Below are positions 55,831-64,000 of a stretch of DNA of 64,000 bases, piece by piece. The DNA comes from Ophioderma brevispina (lineage: Eukaryota > Echinodermata > Ophiuroidea > Amphilepidida > Ophiodermatidae), in NCBI GenBank assembly GCA_023653785.1, contig JAMKCH010051521.1, forward strand, positions 1 to 64,000. Direction: 5' to 3'. The notes under the pieces were generated by a model, which was not told the DNA's origin, ran no database searches, and worked only from the letters and a program-made list of their open reading frames with translations. The position numbers were made by a program, and so were the translations under genes. Each line of letters opens with the position of its first letter. Positions within the stretch are counted from its first letter, which is position 1.

Positions 55831-56430
55831 GGCTATTAATCAATTTATTTAAGTTTTTTAAACAAGATTCACAAAGGCCCCTGTGGTTGGGGTCACTAAT
55901 GGGGATGTTCACAATTTGTACCAGTGTATGTTACACACAGGACAATGTTCAAATTTCAGGAAGTTTCTTTTGATGTTGCAACATATTGGAGTCGCCATTG
56001 GGTCAGAGTTTTCATCCAGTTCAATATAACAACATAAAGAAATTTGCCTTTTGGTCTGAAACACAACAGAACTGATCAGAGGACAAATAATGGAGCTGGG
56101 GTTAGTGGTCATTCAGGGATAAAATTCTGAAACCTTTGGAAAAATTAATCCTTCCCACAACCATTTTACAGTCAAAGGTGATTCAGTTTTAATACAGATA
56201 CTGGGTCAAAAGTCACCAGCTAACATTCCGTGCTCGCTTTCGAGCACAGTCTAGTTTCTTCTTTCTCCTTCTTCTTCTTTTCTGGCAGAAATCGATCTAG
56301 CTCAGTATTTTGGACCAGACTAATACCAAATACCCCGCTGAGTCATCCTATTCATGACATATGACTTTGAACCCCTGCCTGACCTTTAACCTGGCCACAG
56401 GCATCAAATATGTAATTTATTGCCAAAAAT
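55831..56430. other. no recognised feature
   Basis: Unique-looking DNA. A TGCTCGCTTTCGAGCA palindrome lies near 56230-56245. Confidence 0.4.
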
Positions 56431-56735
56431 ATCATCTTCTAACAGGATAATGGGGGGGTCCCCCACCCCCGTTCAACTAACTTTCTTAGGAACAACGGGA
56501 CTCATGCTCCATATTGGTGTTTCAGGGAATGATCAAAGGTCATTAAGGGGTCTTTCCGGTTTGAAAGCCAAAATGTCATTTTATATTGGCAAAAATATCT
56601 TCTACATGATTATGCAGATAATCAACTAACTTGTTCAGAGGAACCACTGACCCATGCTACTCATAGGGTTTCAGGAATAAGGAGTCTAAGGTCATTAAGA
56701 AAGGGTCACTTCCGGTAAAAACAGAATTTGAACCA
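56430..56735. repeat. tandem duplication, about 149-bp unit
   Basis: Two units share CAACTAACTT.CTTAGGAAC, GACTCATGCT.C.TA..GG, TTTCAGGGAATGATCAAAGG and TCATTAAGGGGTC.TTCCGGT. Anchors lie near 56475 and 56624. A weaker third trace (AAGGTCA...CATTTCCGG) follows near 56845-56875. Confidence 0.7.
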
Positions 56736-59700
56736 TTTTCAAAATTGTTTCGCAAAATGTAAACATAGCAGAGGGACATAACCTTCAGATTGCATTTATG
56801 TTAACCAATATTTCAAGGTATTTTTTTGTTTATTTTTTGGGGTCAAGGTCATTTAACTACAGTCATTTCCGGTTTTTAAACTTTAAATTTTTATTCGCAG
56901 AAAAAAAGCAATGCAAATTTTTTTAATTTAAACTGGACAATGCATTTTGGCTCTGTCCATGAGGTTTTTTTTTTATGGGGGTAAAGGTCATAGGGTCAAT
57001 GTGTCAAAAAAAATGCTAAAAAATAAACCAAATTGGCTAGATCTCAGCCTATAGACCACAGATAAAGCCCGTTAATAATACAGTGATGTAACAATATTGT
57101 TTAAAAAAAAAAAAAAAAAAAAACCAAGGTCAAAGTTCAAGTCAAAGGTCAACATGTTACAAGCACCCGATTGAGCTGAAATTTGTCCAGGAATAATCCC
57201 CGTGACATAAATAAAAAACAAGTACAAGTTGAACCCATCTGTGACCCGGGGTCACATTATAGAGGTTTAAAAGGTCAATTCCTGACATCTTTGGATTGAG
57301 TTGAAACTCAAATTGAATCCTTGTACCGTTACACAATAACATTTAACGACATCTTGCCTCATTGGTCAAGGTTATTAGGCCTTTTGGGGTCAAATGTCTA
57401 TAATGTTTTACCAGGCCGTCTTTGTTCGCCATTCTCTGCATGGCTATTTTTTTCTTTTTTTTGTAAGTGTATTTTTTACATTTATATAAACACATATTTT
57501 TTGTCCTGTGTTACCCATGTACCTTTAGGTGCCTTTTGTTCCGATTCCTGATCCTTTTTAGGAACTGCATCTTGCAGATCAGCCTGAAATACACAAAGCA
57601 AAACTGAAACAATCCATTTGGTCTCTAATCACTCTGCTGTGGATGTTTTTTACACATGAAAGTTGTGCAAATACGTGTTTTGTCATTAGTCAATTTTTGA
57701 AGGAGATTGCATTTTTTTTTTTATAGATGTGATAGACATAACTGCCAGTTTCAATAGATCCTTACTGCAAGTATTTTTTTACTATGGAAAACATCTCCGT
57801 TTGTAAATTAGACCAAGATAGTTTTTTTTTTCAAGGGAAAATTAAAAAATTTTAAACCTCCACGATGGGACTTCATGTTGATGATCTCCTTATCAGAGTC
57901 TTATCCGTACCTGTCCCCTTGCCTTCGAACGGCTTGAATCGTTACTCTGCAAGTCCCATTGGTTCAGGGCATTCATACCTGTATTTAAGTCGGCAATATT
58001 AATCCCAAATCATAATTGTGTTGATTGAAATTTGCTGCATTTACATCAAGTAATGCCAAAAGTTTCACCCTAGACAATTACAAGCAAATAAATATAAAAC
58101 AAACCTCTGGCGTACATCCCCCTCTGTAGAGATACATCCTATCATGGATTGCACCAAGACAAGTTGTTGATTTCGGATTTGCCTTATTTGTGGCTTATAA
58201 TTAATCCAATAGCAGGCAAAAGAGTGTCTTCCTTCTGTTAAAGAAAACGACCCGAAACATAAAAAACATGCATTACCTAAACTCTTTAGATCTGCATTTT
58301 ATCTATTTTTCTGTATTTTGTCATATTGATAATGACATGCCCCCATCTATGTGAGGCAGAGGGCCCTTGCATAGGCGCGATATTAGATTGTTTTAGTAAA
58401 GATATATTAAAAGGGAATTATAGTCTAGCGATTATTTGGGTTCCCTTGGGCCACCCCCCTTAAAACACTAAATTCTAACATGATTTTTAGACTCTCTGAA
58501 TCTACGTTAAAAGAAATTTTGATGCTACCACAATCAAATATTGTCCCACTGGGTCGTGTTGGCGGCCCATCTTGGATTTAAGAGGATTAATCGATCAAAG
58601 TGGTTCAATTTAGTGGAAAAGATTCAATGATTAGTCTCGTATAAGGAACAGAAAAATCTAGTTTGGCATTGTTGATGTCAGTTATGAGATATGGGTGAAA
58701 ATGACGATAAAGGTAATTGACTTTTGATTGGTCTTGTACAGGGGCCAAAATTTCAAAATGCTTTAATCTGGACAAAATTGGTGTCAAATGTTGGTATTGA
58801 GCGATGGAGCAATTCTAGGAAATGTACAGTTTCCATGAGTTCAGATATTCCATTTTGGTTTATCGTGTAGGGAAAGAGATGAGTAGTACACCTAATTCCC
58901 ATAATTCTTAAAATGAGAAGAGTGAAAAATAACTCTGAAAGTTCGAGAGTAATTTTAAATTAACTGCTATCGAGTGGCTTTTAGCTCTAGAAGAGCGCGA
59001 AAATGCAGCATGAAAAGCTGCTAGATAGACTATTATTTGCTTGTAACAAAGTTTCTTATTTTTACCCAAAATAAGTGTAATATTTGAATAAACAGCCTTT
59101 AAATAGCGTTTTATGATTACTTAACGTACATGTTCAATCGACTATCTTTGGTTACGTTTACAAACAGCACTGAGAGCGCTGCAATTAGTAGCGGGATATC
59201 GAAGCTGCAGATTCTACTACCATTGGCCAGGCAAACTTTCCACCTTGAGTATGGTCAGAGAAACCCGCCGCCTGAGGGGCCTTTTTAACATAGCAGTTTG
59301 TTGGGCAGGCAACTTGTCTCATAGGAACTGGTACATTGCCAATTTCCCCTTTGAGCTCTCATAAATTTCAAATTTTAAAGCCATAGTAGCTTCCCCTTTA
59401 TATTTGACTACAATTCTTTTGCGTCGCCCCACTGTACCTCCTATTGAACAACAGATTTAATTAAACAGAGACTATGTTTGCGAAAATATGAACCTCCTAT
59501 ATGTTTCAAATTGAAAGTTACGTAAGTGGACACATTGCATGAGTGTATTGTATAACTGCACATATATTTTCAGCAATACTGATATGGAATTGAGTACTAA
59601 AAGTTTAAGGAAGGGCACTTTTGACAAAGGATTATAATTACTTTGAATCAACAAAAACAAATCATGGTGCAATCAAAAAGCCAAAAATGGTAGAAACGGG

Positions 59701-59840
59701 GGATGCCGGTTAACATTAAAGAAAAGGCAATGCATTGTACCGCAAGTATGTTAGCTTAAAATCTATTGTACCCTCTATAAAGAACACTATATTTGAAACA
59801 AATTTATTATTGTCTGCGCAATTTGCTATCGTGAATGAAG
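56736..59840. other. no recognised gene
   Basis: AT-rich, with AAGGTCA motifs (for example CCAAGGTCAAAGTTCAAGTC near 57124) that look like decayed satellite rather than regulatory sites. An A-run lies near 57101-57123. The short frames at 57157-59672 are domain-free. Confidence 0.4.
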
Positions 59841-60119
59841 AGGGAATAGTGTAAAACCCCCAAAAACCCAACCTCCAAATCTCTCCAGCACCAAGTGCAA
59901 GCGAGATAAGATCAACCAATTTGCCCGAACGGGGAGGGAAAGCAACTGCATCAACCCTCGGTTTGGGAAATCTTGATTGCAACAATGGTCAATCGAAGCG
60001 GTGCAGAATGACTGCAAAACCCCAACCAAGGTGGGAAAGCGAGAAGGGGTCTAAGAGAGGCACCTCGCGTGACCGCTCGCCCAAATGGCCCAAAAAAAAA
60101 AAAAAAAAAAAAAAAAAAG
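59841..60119 (+). repeat. GC-richer block ending in poly-A, possible retroposed sequence
   Basis: A block visibly richer in G and C than its surroundings ends at GACCGCTCGCCCAAATGGCC, followed by about 28 A (60092-60118). That would fit a retroposed transcript or SINE, but no parent gene, A/B boxes or target duplication were identified. The overlapping frames on both strands are probably not genes. Confidence 0.35.
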
Positions 60120-61199
60120 AATGAGTTGGAAGGGGTATTGATAAAATGATTAATTCAATGGAATCCCTGAGATGCAGGAAGAAGTATATTGTAAAGTAAA
60201 TAAATGACTTCAATGACAACAGTACCCTCAAATCGGTAGGCACCACATAGACAAACAAGTGAGCAAGAAGCCCTTACTATATGATACCGGTAAGAATGCA
60301 GGCTACAAACCATAGCTCTGTGACTTGTTGGAAATATAGCAGATTGGTAAGATCCATGTAAGAGGTACCAATACCAAACTCCAAATACATGCATTGGTAT
60401 CTGTCAAGCTAGGAAGTAATCGCATGACCTACACTAGGGCATGCTCTTGTCTTGATTATGCACCAAAGTATTCATTCATTAGTGCTTGCCAGGGTTGGGG
60501 GAAGAAGTCATCATGGTTTGAAACATCGGAGAAAGAAAGCAAGAATGCACCACATCACAGACAATGGCAGTTGCGGAAAAACTCAGACAGTGCCAAAGCG
60601 AGCATCGCGCAACAAGATGGGTGGCAATTGGAAATCGGAAAGTCCAAGGTACCAGTTTGGGGTGTGTTGAAGGAGCACATTGAGCTACTGTGCATATATC
60701 TTAGCATTAATTTGGGCATTGGCTATTGAGGCCAAGTATGTTTGAATGAAAGCATATACATGTGCTAAAGGACAGAAACAATAGGCACAAAGCTTGCCAG
60801 GAAGCAGGACTAGGACTGTAGGCATGCCAGTTAAAATAAAACTTCACCCCAAAGGTGGCCAATACCCAGTTCGAACGGTGGAAAAGGGCGGTTCTTAGCT
60901 GACTCGGTACCAAAAGCCAATTTTTGAGTCCACTGACTGGCGACCACAGGATGATTAAACTGTGCAAGCCTAATCCCAAGTAGGCAAACTGAGGGCGCCA
61001 AACAAGAGTGCCAAACATGGGGAGCCAGACAGAGTAGGAAATCCAGATAGTTTCAGCGGATGCCCAGATAGTGGCACTAGGATATCCTGCTTGTCCATAA
61101 AAAACAGTTAGAGAAACTAACTTTCCCTTTATAACATTCGGCATTTGCCAGGGCCAGGAAACCAATATAAATTGTATATGCATTAAATTCAAGGGAGAC
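60120..61199. other. no confident gene
   Basis: Two frames stand out by length: 60394-60729 (plus, 111 codons) and 60707-61192 (minus, 161 codons, Trp/Leu-rich). Neither shows a domain, a signal of splicing or a plausible composition. Confidence 0.35.
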
Positions 61200-61411
61200 C
61201 TCCCGAAACAGCGGGGAAAGAGTTATGGAAGAAAGTCAACGATCCGATTTTGATGCTGGCAGGAGGAAACAGAAAGAGTGATCGGAGAAAACCTGCGAGA
61301 CGAGTATGGACGCACCAAATTCACATACGACCAATGGCTCGACCGGGAATCGAAACCGAGAACTCATTGGTGAAAGTCGTGAGCGACTCGACCCGATACA
61401 CCAACTTCGCC
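61200..61411 (-). mobile_element. tRNA-derived SINE-like element
   Basis: On the minus strand, 61411-61336 is a 76-nt tRNA-like head beginning GGCGAAGTTGGTGTATCGGG. It has CGACTTTCACCAA, an anticodon region like tRNA-Glu(TTC), and GGTTTCGATTCCC as B box. The acceptor stem is only partly paired. It is followed by a body with GTTTTCTCCGATCACTCT and GTTTCCTCCTGCCAGCATCA, a style common in the bodies of animal SINEs. The 3' limit near 61200 is approximate. The plus-strand frame 61250-61498 is a shadow. Confidence 0.65.
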
Positions 61412-63663
61412 ATCACATCATATAGCATGTGGTTTAACAATAAGTACTACAGTAAGCAAAAGTATATTTCTATTTCATGTACCAATACCCTTTTCTAAGT
61501 CAGCATTAAGGAAAAAATTGTCTAAACAACAATTAACCAATGGTTAAAGTTTAATGAAATTCCTACTGAGGTGATATGCATGGTGGTTGAAGATAGGTTT
61601 TCAACAGGCCAAATTGGCCAAGTTACAGCCTTCCCTTTCATTAAAGGGTCATTAATTTTCCTGAGAAATTGAACGATAGTATATTTCAATTAATCAAAAC
61701 GTATTCACAATTTCGTTTAAACGAGCGTTATCAACTTAGTTGATAAATGGTCGGCTTTAATTTGCATAACTAGCTTTTAATTCATGATTTCTATTTCGCC
61801 ATTTGAATCTAACTCCAAATGAAAAATTTCTTTTGAAAATTAGCAAGATTTCGGGTTTAATATGATCCGGAGAAGGAAAATCATCATTTGAGCATGAACA
61901 ATTTATAGATCGTACATGGATTTAATGGAATTTTAAAGTGAACCTGGTGTTGCTTATTAGAAATAATGTAAAATGAGCGACGCTTTCTGAAAGGAACTAA
62001 TCTTGAAATTTGGTTCGTTTTGATTTTATAATATCAGCTTCTTAGACATAAACAGTTTTCAGTCAAATATTTATGGAGTTTTATATATAGAGTTTAGCAC
62101 GTAATGGTAGATGACATATTAAAACACGGCAGCCTTTAAATAGAAGACATTAGTATGAATGTTGAGCATCCAAAATTTCCATTCGAATTTAACAATTGGT
62201 AAATAAAAACTCAAAAGACAAACATTTGAAAACGCATTTTAAATTGGTCCAGCCATTTGAATCATGGAATCAAATGTCCACTAAATTGGCCCATACGATT
62301 GTGTGTGTGTGTGTGTGTTAAGGGTTAAAGGTCCATGGCCTGATCGCTAATAGCCTCGTTCCCAAGGACCCCAAGTTTTGCCAGAAGTGGTCCAAATTTT
62401 GTTATCAGAAGAAAGCTATTTTTCTCATTAACCCTGTGAAATCCTAAGGGTAAAGGATGTTTATTTTGGAAATTATGAGCGAAAATATGCCCCATTTTGT
62501 TCAACCAATATTAATTTTACACAGCACTCTATGGGCTTACAAAATCACGTTTTTTAGGTCTCGCATGAAAACGGATTGAAATATCAACGCAAAAAATTAG
62601 ATGGAGTTTTGTGGTAAAGTCCATTCTACTTAAATCGGGCCATCCCCCTTTAATGAATGCGGTCACTCGACCACATTTGGAGACGCGTTTATGAAACATT
62701 TCGTAGGCCTAAAACAAATGTGCTTTCATCCGATATGAAAATCTCGGGTTTGATGGCGTAACGGTTGAAGAGGTCGTATAGATCGGGTCACCCACCTTTA
62801 AGCTAATTGGTTTTTAATTTACATTACTGTACAGGACTAATTACTTTTGCTGCAAAAACATAGGCCTATAATTATGTGTCATGAATATATGAACATTTGT
62901 TTGGACATGTTTAAGAGATCATTTATTTCAATGATTTTAAATAACAATACACAAAATTGTTTCAAACCATTCTTGTTTACGTGTAGTGGAAGTTAATTTT
63001 TAGAAATGATACATTTCTAAATTAAAAGCATAAAGACGAATTTGCATTATAAGCTAAATATTACGTTATACAACAAAATTTACGAAAAATGGAATAAGGT
63101 GCTCATAATACGAAATTGGACTTTGGATTTGGACCGATAAGCCCAAACGTGCAAAATTTATTTCCAATCTTTTGTTAAAAGTGAGAAATTGGCCGCGTGT
63201 AAACCTACTCTTAATTGAAATTTGTCCAGTTTCATTTGTCATTTAATTTTGACACTTCATTGCGTCAGAGTGACCAATTTATTATGAGGGTGAAAAGTGA
63301 AACTTTGTCAGAATCGGCAATAAATCGGAACTTTAACAAACTTTCAGAGTCAATCGAACCACAAGCAATGTGAATGGTTATCCACAGCTTATTGCAAATC
63401 TTGCGATCGTGATTGGCCAACCGACTGTTTAATTGATCATGTGATGCAAGATCGCAAACACCATGGTTCATGTTTGACAGGAAAAAAATTATGGCACTTG
63501 TTTAGTGCAGCCGCATTCTCATGCTTTTATGCACAATACGTATACTGTGTTCCATTCACTGTTTTGCATTGTAGTTCATGAATAAAAGGATACTTCCCAA
63601 ATTTGCATTGTGGTATATTTTGTTCTTGGTGTCATGCAATTCAGGATTGATTTTGAACCTCAC
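61412..63663. other. no recognised gene; short palindrome and (TG)n
   Basis: TTATCAACTTAGTTGATAA (about 61727-61745) is an 8-bp perfect palindrome with a 3-nt centre. A (GT)n run of about 20 bp lies at 62300-62319. The minus frame 63265-63471 is domain-free. Confidence 0.45.
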
Positions 63664-63812
63664 AAATGTGTTAAAATGTGACATAGAAATCTAATCAATT
63701 TGACACTGATAGTTGTCTATTCAGATTGTTATTTAAACACCAAAAATGCTCATTTTGACTAGGATTTTGAGTGATTTCTAACACTTTTCTATGTCATTTC
63801 ATTCAACACATT
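63664..63812. mobile_element. inverted-repeat (foldback) sequence
   Basis: The left arm is AAATGTGTTAAAATGTGACA then TAGAAA; the right arm read in reverse is AAATGTGTTGAATGAAATGA then CATAGAAA. The arms are about 25 bp and the span 149 bp. It may be a small MITE. No target duplication was resolved. The window ends in AT-rich DNA with no further feature. Confidence 0.55.
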
Positions 63813-64000
63813 TTTCAGTGTCGTTTTGATGAATAATTTTTAGTTTTCCGCTGGACAAATTTAATTTTCCGTGTCAATTTGACCATTTTTGTGTCAAATT
63901 TAACCTAGGCTATGTAGAATAAGAGTAGTTAGGTAAAAGTTTGTTTAATTAAACATGCTTTTGAGATAGCATCTTACTGTAAATGATTGAAATTTCACTC

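Noticed and set aside
57120..57155. AAGGTCA-type direct repeats as a nuclear-receptor response element
   Set aside because: Similar GGTCA motifs recur across the decayed satellite at 56.5-57.3 kb, so repeat origin is simpler.
60394..60729. 111-codon plus-strand frame
   Set aside because: No recognisable domain. An open run this long is expected by chance in 64 kb with six frames.
60707..61192. 161-codon minus-strand frame, Trp- and Leu-rich
   Set aside because: No domain, no start context, and composition is explained by the complementary strand. I could not tie it to any family.

Overview
The window looks like nuclear DNA from an animal with an AT-rich, transposon-dense genome, most likely a marine invertebrate. 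The reasons are the absence of prokaryote-like gene packing, intron-like splice signals around short coding-like blocks, CR1/L2-type LINE remnants, a DIRS-superfamily tyrosine-recombinase retrotransposon, many short terminal-inverted-repeat elements, a tRNA-derived SINE-like unit and abundant satellites. An echinoderm or other invertebrate deuterostome would fit, but I cannot fix the taxon from sequence alone. Almost every long open frame is a repeat, a transposon fragment or a shadow of low-complexity DNA. Many coding remnants carry frameshifts; they may be decayed copies, uncorrected indels, or both.

Layout. 0-11 kb: a possible LINE 3' end, an AT-rich repeat array joined to a G-rich minisatellite (about 0.87-2.64 kb), a foldback element, a 220-bp hAT-type element with an exact 8-bp target duplication (5.59 kb), several tandem arrays, and a TTAA-bounded inverted-repeat element (9.4 kb). 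11.2-17.0 kb: a decayed minus-strand DIRS-superfamily element with gag-like, RT, RNase H and tyrosine recombinase remnants, and repeats in split-direct-repeat order. 18-22 kb: two small TTAA-bounded elements in otherwise blank DNA. 22.1-26.6 kb: a plus-strand L2/CR1-like LINE, frameshifted and split by a 1.6-kb insertion, with the same hairpin-forming minisatellite on both sides. 27-31.7 kb: further MITEs, a large palindrome and two tandem arrays.

31.9-34.5 kb: coding-like blocks on the minus strand, two of them with plausible splice sites (an unassigned gene candidate). 35.4-38.35 kb: a minus-strand CR1-type LINE with an almost intact RT domain, a PHD-like N-terminus and an in-frame deletion of most of its endonuclease. 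41.1-41.6 kb: a second copy of the AT-repeat plus G-rich composite. 43.5 kb: a 73-bp exon candidate with strong splice sites. 45.1-46.9 kb: two sister MITEs, each with an exact 9-bp target duplication. 47.7 and 50.7-51.1 kb: LINE 3' fragments. 52.1-53.5 kb: a minus-strand multi-exon candidate ending in a PHD-finger-like segment, with a MITE in an intron. 54.9-55.8 kb: a ~145-bp tandem array interrupted by a 212-bp A-rich tract. 61.2-61.4 kb: a tRNA-derived SINE-like unit.

The genes do not form a pathway. The window records successive transposon insertions, with non-autonomous DNA elements far outnumbering intact coding sequence. No complete host gene, rRNA or CRISPR array was recognised.
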